64,000 nucleotides of DNA, taken from assembly GCF_010894405.1 (NCBI RefSeq), contig NZ_JAAIYA010000003.1, positions 186,001-250,000 of the forward strand. Reading direction: 5' to 3'. Position 1 is the stretch's first letter. Each line of letters starts with the position of its first letter. Below, piece after piece: positions 8,469 through 16,596 of the stretch. This DNA is from Pyxidicoccus caerfyrddinensis. Lineage in GTDB: Bacteria; Myxococcota; Myxococcia; Myxococcales; Myxococcaceae. The notes below the pieces were generated by a model. That model saw only the letters and a program-made list of their open reading frames with translations. It was not told where the DNA came from and did not search any database. Both the position numbers and the translations under genes were made by a program.

Positions 8469-9887
8469 TCAAGGACTGGCGCGCGGAGCCTTCGCCGCCG
8501 GCCCCGCGTAGAGGTCGATGACTTCAGTGATTGCGCTCTGACACACCGCGCAGAACGGCACCCTGTCTCGGGTGAACATCACGCAGTCGAGCTGGGGTCG
8601 GAAATACCCACGCGGCTCGTACATGGCGCCCTCGAAGGCACCCACCCGGCCCGAGAACTTCTGAGAGGACAGGAACTTCTCCTCCCAGTCCCGCTGGGCC
8701 ACGAAGAGGGCGTCCATCTCCGTCTCCGGCTTGCGCTGGGCGCGAATCTGGCGCCGCTGCTTCTGCACGGTGTTGGAGTGGCTCTCGTAGCCCTCCTTGT
8801 TCCACGGCGTGGGGAGCGGCGTGCCCGGCGCCACCAAGTGCTTCCACTTCAGTTGCTCCGGGTCATGCAGCGCGGTGACGTTCTTCTCCCAGGGCTCCAG
8901 CCGCTCCTCGGTGGGGGCGTAGACGGACTCGGAGGTGTAGTACTCGTCGGCCAGGCCGGCGAAGTGGTGGCCGAACTCGTGGACGAAGACGTACGGCGCC
9001 CACAGGCTGTCAGCGGCCACGGTGCCGTAGAGGCCGAAGATGCCTCCGCCGCCGTAGGTGTTGCCGTTGGCAAGGATTTCCACGAACTCGTAGGGCGCGA
9101 AGGCGGCCGCCTCCCGGAACGCCTTGTTGTCGAACGTGAGGACGTAACGCTCGCTGCCAAAGGCGTCGTAGGTGGTGCCCACGGGCGAGCGCCGGTGGAT
9201 GCCGGTGGACGGCCGGGAGATGCCGGACTGCGCGGCGGCGGGCATCAGTCCCCAGACGTTGAAGTCTCCCTTGCGCTCCTTGAAGGGCGAGAAGGTGAAG
9301 AGGATGTCCGCCATGCGGCGGGCGTCCTTCTCGAACTTGGGGCGCTCGGCCTCGGTGTAGCCGTCGCCGAGGATGAGCAGGTCCACCTTCTGCTCCGACG
9401 GTCCGTTCTCCACCAGCTTCAGCAGCGGGCCGGGAGCTGGCGGCGAAGACGGGTCCACGAACATGTCCTTCGGGTCCACGACGAGCGACCACACCTCGCG
9501 GAAGGCGTTCTGCGCGTCGCGCTTCTTGAGGAGCACCTGGACGGGGCCTTCCGGCGCGGGGAAGCGCAGCGATTCTTGGAAGGTGCGGTGCAGGCTCTTT
9601 GCTTCGGTCGTGCTTTCCCACTCGCCGTAGATGGAGGCGAAGCCGCGCGAGAACAGGAGTCGGTTGGTGGCCCTGTCTCGCACCTCGAAGAGGTACTTGC
9701 CGAGGTTTGTCTCGTCGATGGCGCGCGAGGGGTGGCCGGGCCAGGGCAGCGGCTCGATGACCGCCTTGTCGAAGCTGAAGCGCTCCTCGGTGGCGTTGCC
9801 GGTGTGGAAGTAGTCGACGCGGAAGGTGCGAGGGGCCGCGGCGGAGGCGCTCGTGGCCAACAGCAGGACGAGGAGGGCACGCATCAT
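8469..9887 (-). CDS. Secreted M64-family metallopeptidase (IgA-peptidase-like)
   Basis: 472 aa with a short signal peptide (LLVLLLATSASAA), so exported. The N-terminal third is a beta domain. The catalytic domain begins near residue 165 (VDLLILGDGYT) and contains the zinc motif HEFGHHFAGLADEY at about residue 300, the HExxH-plus-downstream-Asp arrangement of the M64 family. The prior segment GNTYGGGGIFGLYGT is also typical. Near the C-terminus CAVC and a conserved-looking tail (AITEVIDLY) close the fold. Start ATG at 9887, with a second Met immediately after. M64 peptidases are secreted zinc endopeptidases. In a predatory myxobacterium a digestive role is plausible but not shown. Confidence 0.9.
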   Translation of the reverse strand: MMRALLVLLLATSASAAAPRTFRVDYFHTGNATEERFSFDKAVIEPLPWPGHPSRAIDETNLGKYLFEVRDRATNRLLFSRGFASIYGEWESTTEAKSLHRTFQESLRFPAPEGPVQVLLKKRDAQNAFREVWSLVVDPKDMFVDPSSPPAPGPLLKLVENGPSEQKVDLLILGDGYTEAERPKFEKDARRMADILFTFSPFKERKGDFNVWGLMPAAAQSGISRPSTGIHRRSPVGTTYDAFGSERYVLTFDNKAFREAAAFAPYEFVEILANGNTYGGGGIFGLYGTVAADSLWAPYVFVHEFGHHFAGLADEYYTSESVYAPTEERLEPWEKNVTALHDPEQLKWKHLVAPGTPLPTPWNKEGYESHSNTVQKQRRQIRAQRKPETEMDALFVAQRDWEEKFLSSQKFSGRVGAFEGAMYEPRGYFRPQLDCVMFTRDRVPFCAVCQSAITEVIDLYAGPAAKAPRASP

Positions 9888-9947
9888 GCGCGCACTCTAC
9901 GCGTCCATCAGGGCTCACGCTGTCCTTCCGTGAGCGGGCCCTGCCCA

Positions 9948-9981
9948 TGGCGTGTCCTGGCGCAATGACCAGGACACGCCA
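9948..9981. terminator. Perfect 13-bp stem-loop after the PEGA-domain gene
   Basis: TGGCGTGTCCTGG (9948-9960) pairs fully with CCAGGACACGCCA (9969-9981) across an 8-nt loop. It starts 13 bp past the stop of the minus-strand gene at 9994 and precedes the M64 gene. It has no U-tract. It could terminate, stabilise the 3' end, or both. Confidence 0.5.
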
Positions 9982-9993
9982 CGAGAGCCTCTG

Positions 9994-11520
9994 TCAGAAG
10001 GAGCCGGACAAGGTGGCTGACGCGCCTTCCCCGTCCATGGTGACGCCCACGGACACAGGGGGAGGCGTGGTCGAGGACGGCGACAGCAGGAAGAGGACGG
10101 CGCCAGTCGCCACGGCGGCCCCTCCGCTGACGAGCAGTCCGGTCAGGACATTGCCCTTCTGGGCCAGCGAGTCGCGGAGCACCAGGGACTCCTTGTCGGT
10201 CGAGAGGATGCGGCCGTTGTCGAGCCGCTTCTCCAGCGCATCCAGGTCCTTCTGCGCGAGGAACCGCACCACGCCCGCGCCGCCCAATGCCGCCGCGCCC
10301 ACTCCAAGCGCCACATAGGACGCCGTGCGCAGACCCGAGGTGGAGCGGGGCGCCGCCGTGTCCTCCACGCCTTCGGAAAGGCGATTGGGCGCGCTGAGGT
10401 CCATCCCTCCTTGCGAGCTGTTCGACTTGTCCACGCTGCCCGGCTGTTCCCAGGGCGCCTTGCCGTTGGCGTTCATCACCACGAGGTTGGAAGGGGAGCG
10501 GCCGGTGGTGACGAAGTCCACCAGGGCGGAGAGGGCCTCCGCCGGAGCGTCGAGGCCCTGCGTCTTGAAGCCTCCTTCGCGCAGCTTCTGGCCGCCCTCG
10601 ACGTTGAGCACGGTGGCGGCGAACCACTTCGGCCCGCTGCTCGGACGCTCCAAGCGGACGACGATGACCTCCTCCACGCCGAGCGTGCCGCCCAACCGGA
10701 CGGAGTGGCTGAGCGTCCGCTCGTCATTTCCGTCCCGGGACGCGAGGCACGGAAAGGGACTGGCGGAGACGGAGCCCTCGTAGGCCACGTCGATGAGAAG
10801 GGGCATGTCCGCGCCCTGCACCTGGACCTGGCGCGGGAAGCTGGTGGTGGTGCCCTTCACCAGGGTGATGTCGTAGGTGCCCGCAGCCACCTCCAGAGTC
10901 ACGGGCGTCTGTCCGACCTTGAGCCCTTCCAGGTACACGTCCGAGGCGGGCTGCGAGGACTTCACGGCCAGCTTCACCTTGCGCGTTTTGGCGAGTTCAC
11001 GCCGGAGCTTGTCGAACCCCTGTCGGACGGAGGGCGCGAACTGGTCCGGGTCGAGCTCGTAGTCGGGCTGGAGCCGGAGGACGTTGCGGAACGCGGTGTC
11101 GCTCTCCTTCGGCTTGCCCAGGGCGCGGTAGTTCAGGCCGTGGAGGAGCTGGGCATCCACGAAGAGCTTCCAGCGCGGCTCGCCCACGGGGAGGCGGGTG
11201 ATCTGCTGGAGGGCCTCGTCGAGGGCCTGGGCGGCCTTGGCGTTGCGGCCCTCGTAGAAGTGGTCCTGGGCGGCTTCGAGCTGGCGCTGCAGGTCCTCGA
11301 AGCTCTTGGAGGACTGGGGGAAGAGCCGCTCGCCGAACTCGGTGGCGGTCAGCACGTCCTGCTCGGGGCGGGACGTGAGCGTGTCCAGGAAGGCCTTGGT
11401 CTGGCCGCCGAGCTCCGCGTCGGTGCAGTCGCCGCTGGCGACGACCATGCGCCGCGGTGCCGCATACGTCAAAAGAGGGAGGGTAGCGACGAGAATGGCG
11501 ATTACACGGGGTGCTTGCAT
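9994..11520 (-). CDS. PEGA-domain protein with TPR-like N-terminal region and two C-terminal membrane helices
   Basis: 508 aa. Signal peptide (VIAILVATLPLLTYA). Residues about 75-175 look like TPR helices (AAQDHFYEGRNAKAAQALDEA ... LNYRALGKPKESDTAFRNVL). A PEGA module follows at about 180-235 (DVYLEGLKVGQTPVTLEVAAGTYDI written in two overlapping parts: DVYLEGLKVGQTPVTLEV and AAGTYDITLVKG). A beta-rich region spans 245-350. Near 400 and 455 are two Ala/Gly/Val-rich hydrophobic stretches (YVALGVGAAALGGAGVV and LTGLLVSGGAAVATGAVLF). Proteins of this design are common in myxobacteria and thought to be envelope-associated. No enzymatic signature is visible. Confidence 0.8.
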   Translation of the reverse strand: MQAPRVIAILVATLPLLTYAAPRRMVVASGDCTDAELGGQTKAFLDTLTSRPEQDVLTATEFGERLFPQSSKSFEDLQRQLEAAQDHFYEGRNAKAAQALDEALQQITRLPVGEPRWKLFVDAQLLHGLNYRALGKPKESDTAFRNVLRLQPDYELDPDQFAPSVRQGFDKLRRELAKTRKVKLAVKSSQPASDVYLEGLKVGQTPVTLEVAAGTYDITLVKGTTTSFPRQVQVQGADMPLLIDVAYEGSVSASPFPCLASRDGNDERTLSHSVRLGGTLGVEEVIVVRLERPSSGPKWFAATVLNVEGGQKLREGGFKTQGLDAPAEALSALVDFVTTGRSPSNLVVMNANGKAPWEQPGSVDKSNSSQGGMDLSAPNRLSEGVEDTAAPRSTSGLRTASYVALGVGAAALGGAGVVRFLAQKDLDALEKRLDNGRILSTDKESLVLRDSLAQKGNVLTGLLVSGGAAVATGAVLFLLSPSSTTPPPVSVGVTMDGEGASATLSGSF

Positions 11521-11613
11521 CGAACCAACCTTGGGATGCGTTTAGATGGCCTGAACGCGCAGTAGGGTTCTGGTGACGTGGCGAACGCTGCTGCCACTAT
11601 TGAATCTATCTTG

Positions 11614-13377
11614 TTAGCGGTTGAGTCGACGCATCCGTATGTGTGTTTCATCGCCTGCGAAGTGAAACCAGGTCAGGATGAGGTCTCCTGACGGGGTGAG
11701 CTGCAGCGACTCGGAAGTGACGTAGCTGTCGACCTCGGAGTTGGACGCGTCATCCAGAAACTGCCAGCTGGTTCCAGTCCAACGTTGCACGTGAAGCCGG
11801 CCGTCTGCCCAGGTGAGGAATGGGGTGCCGCTAGAGTCGGCCTGCAGTGAATGACTGCCCAAGGGGCTGATGGTGCGAAATGGGGGTTGGGCGCCCAGAA
11901 GTCGCCAATCCTCTCCGCTCCAGTGCTCTGTGGTGAGGGCGTAGTTCCCGTTCCCAAGAGGGAAGTACCAGGCGATTGCCGGCAACCCACTGCTGTTGAA
12001 GGTCATTGAAATGCCGGTGATTTGGAGATCGGTGTCGTGATCGCCATCAAGTCGCGTCCACGTCCCATTTACGTATTGGCTGGCGAATACTTTGTTGTAG
12101 CCGCCGCGCTCTTCGAACCATGCAACAGTGGCGTTCCCGAGGGGGGAGAACTTCAGTGTCGGATTGGTATGGTAGACGGGGTTGACTAGGATATCAATGC
12201 AGGGGCCGATAAGCGCCCATTCGGAAGTTTGCCATTCGCCCGTGCACAATTTGCCCGTCGTACCAGCGCTGTCCTCTGCGCTCCATACGATGCTGGGGTT
12301 GCCGCGAGAGCTTGTCTGTAGATCGAAGAATTGTCTCCTGGGCAAGCCATCGGCAGAACTCAACCCACTCCCGAAGTTCACCCATTGATTGTCGACCCAT
12401 TTCTTGATTGAGATTTCAGCGACGCTCGAGTTGCTCACCTGACTCCATGCGACAACTGGAGTGCCACTGCCATCCAGTACTAGGTCCTTGGAAGGGATTT
12501 CCAAGTCGCTCTTGGCTGATGCCAGGCTTTGGCCGAGCGTCTTCCAGTCGCCAGCTTCGAATCTCTTGGCAAGAATGGAGAAGCCGTTGCCGCTCGTGCT
12601 TCGCCAGATTGCCGTCAGGTTGCCTGAGTGATCGTATGCGTATTTTTCGACCCAGTCGGAGTGATTGCCGACAATGGCATTGTCCGCACTTCCCCACGGA
12701 ACCCAGTAGGGGACCAGCCACGTCCATGCCTCGGCAAGGCTCACGCTGTTGCCAGCAAGATCCGTCGCCTGGGGCAGAAACTCGAGCGTGACGGGATTCG
12801 AAGGCACATAGCCCTCCCCTGGCACCACCGTCGCCGTCCTCCCATCCGCCGACACTGACACCGTACGCGCCACCTCCACCCCACCCACGGTCAACCGCAC
12901 GGACTCACTCGTCAGCGTGCCCACCTTCACCGGCTCGGAGAACACCGCCTGGATGGGACTCTTCACCCAGACATCCTGGGCCCCCGGTTCCGGAGTCCGC
13001 GACACCACCGTCGGCGGCGTCCGGTCCACCACCACCTCCTGCGCCTCGCTGGCGAACGTCACCTCCCCGAACACCGCCCGCGCCACCAACTGGTGCGTCC
13101 CCTCCGCCACCCCCGCCGTGTCCCACGCATACACATACGGCGCTGCCACCTCCGCCAGCACCTCACCGTCGCTCAGCAGCTCGACGCGCTCGGGCGTATG
13201 CCCCGTCACCTCCAGCCGGACCTCCAACACACCATTCGTGTAGGCCCGCCCCTCCGGCGAGGTGATGCGCACCTCCGCCTTCGCGGGCTCGATGTCCGGC
13301 ACGCTGATGCACGCCGGTGAAGACAGCAGGACGACAGCCACCCAGGGCAGCAGGAAGAAAGGTCTTGGGGAGTTCAT
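11614..13377 (-). CDS. Lipoprotein with Ig-like domains and a compositionally distinct C-terminal half
   Basis: 587 aa. Lipoprotein signal ending SSPACISV. Residues about 33-115 form an Ig-like domain with VELLSDGEVLAEV and YVYAWDTAGV. Residues about 118-215 form a Big_5/SbsA-like module (PPTVVSRTPEPGAQDVWV ... VFSEPVKVGTL). The remaining residues read as repeated short beta blades rich in Trp (GTPVVAWSQ, GNPSIVWSAED, GNATVAWFEE, GLPAIAWYFP, GTPFLTWADG), suggesting a propeller. GC is about 68% in a 120-bp sample near the 5' part (12841-12960) but 52-56% in samples of the 3' part (12361-12480, 12061-12180), with many A/T-ending codons. This suggests a composite gene. The protein is probably surface-exposed. 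Confidence 0.75.
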   Translation of the reverse strand: MNSPRPFFLLPWVAVVLLSSPACISVPDIEPAKAEVRITSPEGRAYTNGVLEVRLEVTGHTPERVELLSDGEVLAEVAAPYVYAWDTAGVAEGTHQLVARAVFGEVTFASEAQEVVVDRTPPTVVSRTPEPGAQDVWVKSPIQAVFSEPVKVGTLTSESVRLTVGGVEVARTVSVSADGRTATVVPGEGYVPSNPVTLEFLPQATDLAGNSVSLAEAWTWLVPYWVPWGSADNAIVGNHSDWVEKYAYDHSGNLTAIWRSTSGNGFSILAKRFEAGDWKTLGQSLASAKSDLEIPSKDLVLDGSGTPVVAWSQVSNSSVAEISIKKWVDNQWVNFGSGLSSADGLPRRQFFDLQTSSRGNPSIVWSAEDSAGTTGKLCTGEWQTSEWALIGPCIDILVNPVYHTNPTLKFSPLGNATVAWFEERGGYNKVFASQYVNGTWTRLDGDHDTDLQITGISMTFNSSGLPAIAWYFPLGNGNYALTTEHWSGEDWRLLGAQPPFRTISPLGSHSLQADSSGTPFLTWADGRLHVQRWTGTSWQFLDDASNSEVDSYVTSESLQLTPSGDLILTWFHFAGDETHIRMRRLNR

Positions 13378-13708
13378 GGCTCGGAGCCGGTGCAGGGAGC
13401 GTTCCGTCGGCTACCCGACAGTCGAGCGCACATACCAAGCCTCCCCGCCTTCCTCCAAACCACCCCCACTCCCCAGAAACCCAAGTCATTTCCGACCCTT
13501 GCCCGAACCCATCCCCCGTCCTCCCTGATTGAAACCCCACGGGAGTACGGACGGCCCCCGTCCCGACCGTGGACCCCCGTCCGCTCCGCCGCCTGCCCCC
13601 CAAGAGAGCTTGCGATGGCCGGGTGCGTCGCAACGTGCCGTCCCCATCTTGGCGAAGGGGTTGGGGCCATGGGGGCAGGGGCTCGGCCCGGCAAGGAGAC
13701 CGTGGCTT
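13378..13708. other. Divergent intergenic region with no identified element
   Basis: This 331-bp stretch separates the minus-strand Ig-like lipoprotein from the plus-strand SDR gene. It must hold both promoters, but I see no convincing sigma70 pair, palindrome or hairpin. The plus frame is open across part of it without a plausible start. Part of it (about 13440-13530) is pyrimidine-rich on the plus strand. Confidence 0.4.
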
Positions 13709-14713
13709 ATGAAGCGTGCTTGGAAGGACCGAGTCATCGTCATCACCGGCGCATCCAGTGGAATCGGCCGCGCCACCGCGCTCGCCCTGGCGAAGAAGGG
13801 CGCCCACGTGGTGCTGGCCGCCCGTCGCGAGGAGCCGCTGGATGACCTCGCCCGCGAGTGCGAGTCCCACGGCGTCCGCGCCCTCGTCGTCCCCACGGAC
13901 GTCTCGGACCCCGCCGCCGTGCGCCACCTGGCCGACGAGGCCCTCAACGCCTTCGGCCGCTTCGACGCGTGGATCAACAACGCGGGCGTCTACCTCATGG
14001 GCAGCCTCGAGGAGACTCCCGACGACGCCTTCCGCCAGCTCATGGAGACCAACTTCTTCGGCACCGTCACCGGCACCCGCGTCGCCGTGACGCAGTTCCG
14101 CCACCAGGGCTACGGCACCCTCGTCAACGTCTCCTCCACCTTCGGCACCGTCGCCGCGCCCTACGTCAGCGCCTACGTCGCCTCCAAGCACGCCGTGCGA
14201 GGCTTCTCCTCCTCCGTCCGCCAGGAACTGCTCAACACCGGCATCGACGTGTGCACCGTGCTCCCCGCCGCCATCGACACGCCGCTGTGGCAGCACACTG
14301 CCAACTACACCGGCTGGCGCATCCGCCCCGTGGAGCCCGTCTACACGCCGGAGCGCGTCGCCCGCGCCATCCTCCGTGTCCTGCGCAGCCCGAAGCACGA
14401 AATCATGGTCGGCCCCGCCGCCCGCAGCTTCGCCGCCATGCACGGCCTCATGCCGGCCACCTTCGAGCGCACCATGCGCGGCGCCACCGAGTCCCAGCAC
14501 TTCGAAAAGGTGCGCCAGGGACACACCTCCGGCAGCCTCTTCCACCCCATGGCCGAGGGCACCGGCACCTCTGGCGGCTACCACTCGGCCGGCAAGCAGT
14601 GGCTGCGCCGGCTGTTGTTGGCAGGGGGACTGGCGGTAGCGGCCGCCTCCTTCCGCAGGGGAGGGGCAGGACGAAGACTCGGAGTGCGTGTGGCCCACGC
14701 GCTGGCCAGCTGA
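13709..14713 (+). CDS. Short-chain dehydrogenase/reductase with C-terminal extension
   Basis: 334 aa. The ATG at 13709 is chosen because AAGGAG lies ten bases upstream and the Rossmann motif begins immediately. Cofactor motif TGASSGIG at residues 12-19, NNAG near 88, catalytic Ser in NVSSTFGT and the YxxxK pair in SAYVASKHAVRG. The classical SDR fold ends near residue 250. A further ~80 residues carry a basic helix and a final hydrophobic segment (LLLAGGLAVAAASF), which may anchor it to the membrane. Substrate unknown. The downstream lipid-kinase gene begins 83 bp later in the same direction and could be co-transcribed. Confidence 0.9.
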   Translation: MKRAWKDRVIVITGASSGIGRATALALAKKGAHVVLAARREEPLDDLARECESHGVRALVVPTDVSDPAAVRHLADEALNAFGRFDAWINNAGVYLMGSLEETPDDAFRQLMETNFFGTVTGTRVAVTQFRHQGYGTLVNVSSTFGTVAAPYVSAYVASKHAVRGFSSSVRQELLNTGIDVCTVLPAAIDTPLWQHTANYTGWRIRPVEPVYTPERVARAILRVLRSPKHEIMVGPAARSFAAMHGLMPATFERTMRGATESQHFEKVRQGHTSGSLFHPMAEGTGTSGGYHSAGKQWLRRLLLAGGLAVAAASFRRGGAGRRLGVRVAHALAS

Positions 14714-14795
14714 GGGTCATCTTTGCGTCACGAGCCGCCCCGGGTTGCGGCGCTGTGACCGGGCCATGACACAGCCTGGGGAGAGTCCGCCCGCC

Positions 14796-15803
14796 ATGAC
14801 CGACATCGCCGTCCTCGTGAACCTGCGCGCCCGCCGCGGCACCGAAGGAGTAGGAGGCCTCGTGGAGCGCTTCCTCCCCCGGGCGCGCGTGGCGCTCACC
14901 CGCTCTCTCGAGGAGGCACGGGCCTGGATTTCCGACACGCTCCGGCCCAACCCTCCCAGGCTGCTGCTCGCGGGCGGAGGGGACGGCACGATTACCGGGC
15001 TCCTCAATGAGCTGCGCATGGCGGGGGTGGCGCTGCCGGCCATCGGCGTGCTGCCACTGGGCACCGGCAACGCCTGGGCCCGCGTCACCGGCGCGCCCCG
15101 GGCCGCGGTGGCGCTGAAGCAGATTGCCGCGGTGGGCGAGCGCCTGCCGCCCCTGCGTCCCTTCTCCCTGGTGCGCGTGGAGGGCAAGGTCGCCCCCTTC
15201 GCCGGCACCGGCTGGGACGCGGAGATGATTCAGGACTTCAAGAACCAGCTCGCCATGTCCGGGCCGCTGCACAGCACCCAGGCGGGCCTGCGCGGCTACC
15301 TCGGGGCCATGTTCACCCGCACGGTGCCCCGGCACGTCTTCGGCGACGGCAACCCGCAGGTGTCCGTCTACAACATGGGCGACACCGCGCTCACCCTGGA
15401 CGCACGCGGCGCGGTGCAGCCGGTGGCGCATGGGGACAAGGGCGCGCTCCTGTACCAGGGGCCCGCGGGCGTCGCCGGCGCGGCCACCACGCCCGAGTGG
15501 GGCTTCGGCTTCAAGGCCTTCCCCTTCGCGCAGGCCGTGCCGCACCGGCTGTCCGTGCGCGTCTATGGCGCCACCGTGCTGGAGGCCACGCGCAACATGT
15601 TCAAGCTGTGGCGCGGCGAGCACCCGCTGCCTCGCATGCACGACTGGTTCGTCCAGCGCGTGCGCATGGACTTCGACCGCGAGGTGCCCTTCCAGATGGG
15701 CGGCGACGTCATCGGCATGCGCCGCTCGCTGGAGTTCGACCTGGCCGAGGAGAGCGTCCAGCTCGTCGACTGGCGCCAGCTGTCGCGCATGGTGCGGGTG
15801 TAG
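14796..15803 (+). CDS. Diacylglycerol kinase-family lipid kinase
   Basis: 335 aa. The ATG at 14796 is preferred since GGGGAGAG lies just upstream; an in-frame ATG at 14766 is the alternative. The N-terminal catalytic domain carries the nucleotide signature LLLAGGGDGTITGLLNEL and PLGTGNAWAR, typical of DAGK/sphingosine-kinase-like (DgkB/YegS) proteins. The C-terminal beta domain contains GTGWDAEMIQDF, and the tail ends in a Gly-rich element (PFQMGGDVIGMR) matching the family's D-G-D loop. It would phosphorylate a lipid hydroxyl in membrane turnover; the exact lipid is not predictable. The sequence between it and the next gene holds a likely regulated promoter. Confidence 0.85.
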   Translation: MTDIAVLVNLRARRGTEGVGGLVERFLPRARVALTRSLEEARAWISDTLRPNPPRLLLAGGGDGTITGLLNELRMAGVALPAIGVLPLGTGNAWARVTGAPRAAVALKQIAAVGERLPPLRPFSLVRVEGKVAPFAGTGWDAEMIQDFKNQLAMSGPLHSTQAGLRGYLGAMFTRTVPRHVFGDGNPQVSVYNMGDTALTLDARGAVQPVAHGDKGALLYQGPAGVAGAATTPEWGFGFKAFPFAQAVPHRLSVRVYGATVLEATRNMFKLWRGEHPLPRMHDWFVQRVRMDFDREVPFQMGGDVIGMRRSLEFDLAEESVQLVDWRQLSRMVRV

Positions 15804-15816
15804 TCGCGGGCCCGGC

Positions 15817-15846
15817 TTGACCGGGGTGTGCGTTGGACACTATGGC
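15817..15846 (+). promoter_or_regulatory. Promoter with palindromic operator upstream of the NrtR-like gene
   Basis: TTGACC (15817-15822) and TATGGC (15841-15846), 18 bp apart, form a sigma70-like pair. The spacer holds GTGTGCGTTGGACAC (15826-15840), an inverted repeat GTGTG-N5-GACAC with one mismatch. The run TTGGACACTATG is shared exactly with a second site at 17618-17629. Position between the -35 and -10 suggests a repressor site, most simply autoregulation by the Nudix regulator that starts at 15882. Confidence 0.6.
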
Positions 15847-15881
15847 TGCATCCAGTCCAGCGCCCGCGAACGGATGGAGCC

Positions 15882-16571
15882 GTGAGCCACACCTACGAGT
15901 ACCCCAGGCCCGCCTTGACGGTGGACTGCGTCGTCTTCGGCCAGGATGAAGAGGACCTGAAGGTGCTGCTCATCCGCCGGGGCGTGGAGCCCTACGCGGG
16001 GCGCTGGGCGCTGCCCGGCGGCTTCGTGCGCATGGAGGAGTCCCTGGACGCCGCCGCGCGCCGCGAGCTGGAGGAAGAGGCCGGCATCCGCCCCGGGCAC
16101 ATGGAGCAGCTCTACACCTTCGGCGACCCGGGGAGGGACCCGCGCGGGCGCGTCGTCACGGTGGCGTACTTTGCGCTGGTGAAGCTCAGCGACCACACGC
16201 TGCACGCGGCCACGGACGCGCGAGAGGCGGCGTGGTTCTCCGTGTGGGACGCACCCAAGCTGGCGTTCGACCATGCGGACGTCCTCGCCACCGCGCTGCA
16301 GCGGCTCAAGGGCAAGGTCCGCTACCAGCCCATCGGCTTCGAGCTGCTGCCTCCCAAGTTCACCCTGACGCAGCTCCAGCGGCTGTACGAAGTCATCCTG
16401 GAGCGGCCGCTCGACAAGCGGAACTTCCGCAAGAAGATTCTCGCCATGGACCTGCTGGAGGAGCTGGACGAGGTGGAGCAGGACGTCTCCCACCGCGCCG
16501 CGCGCCTCTACCGGTTCGACCACAAGAAATACAAACAGCTGGAGAAGGCGGGCTTCAACTTCGAGCTGTGA
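15882..16571 (+). CDS. NrtR-like Nudix/winged-helix transcriptional regulator
   Basis: 229 aa from the GTG at 15882, preceded by GGATGGAG. An N-terminal Nudix domain carries the box [18 protein letters not shown] followed by EEEAGI at about residues 46-69, with catalytic-type Glu residues retained. The C-terminal ~80 residues ([20 protein letters not shown], then [16 protein letters not shown]) match the winged helix of the NrtR/YtfA group. In that family the Nudix domain senses ADP-ribose-type ligands and the protein represses NAD biosynthesis or salvage genes. The retained Nudix box means hydrolase activity cannot be excluded. A palindrome in its own promoter recurs before the phosphatase/kinase/nicotinamidase gene run, supporting a local regulator role. 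Ends convergently with the next gene. Confidence 0.85.
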   Translation: MSHTYEYPRPALTVDCVVFGQDEEDLKVLLIRRGVEPYAGRWALPGGFVRMEESLDAAARRELEEEAGIRPGHMEQLYTFGDPGRDPRGRVVTVAYFALVKLSDHTLHAATDAREAAWFSVWDAPKLAFDHADVLATALQRLKGKVRYQPIGFELLPPKFTLTQLQRLYEVILERPLDKRNFRKKILAMDLLEELDEVEQDVSHRAARLYRFDHKKYKQLEKAGFNFEL

Positions 16572-16577
16572 GGCTTT

Positions 16578-16596
16578 GAGCCGGGGCCTCCGGCTC
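16578..16596. terminator. Bidirectional hairpin between convergent genes
   Basis: GAGCCGG (16578-16584) pairs with CCGGCTC (16590-16596) across a 5-nt loop, between the stop of the NrtR-like gene and the stop of the minus-strand gene at 16595. The position fits a shared terminator. No T-run on either side. Confidence 0.45.

Noticed and set aside
9908-10627. Minus-strand ORF between the M64 and PEGA genes
   Set aside because: It overlaps the PEGA gene in another frame on the same strand and is Arg-rich shadow sequence.
13163-14698. Long open frame on the minus strand opposite the SDR gene
   Set aside because: Its translation is Gly/Ala/Arg-rich with no domains and it is a shadow of the plus-strand SDR coding frame in high-GC DNA; the SDR frame carries all the motifs.
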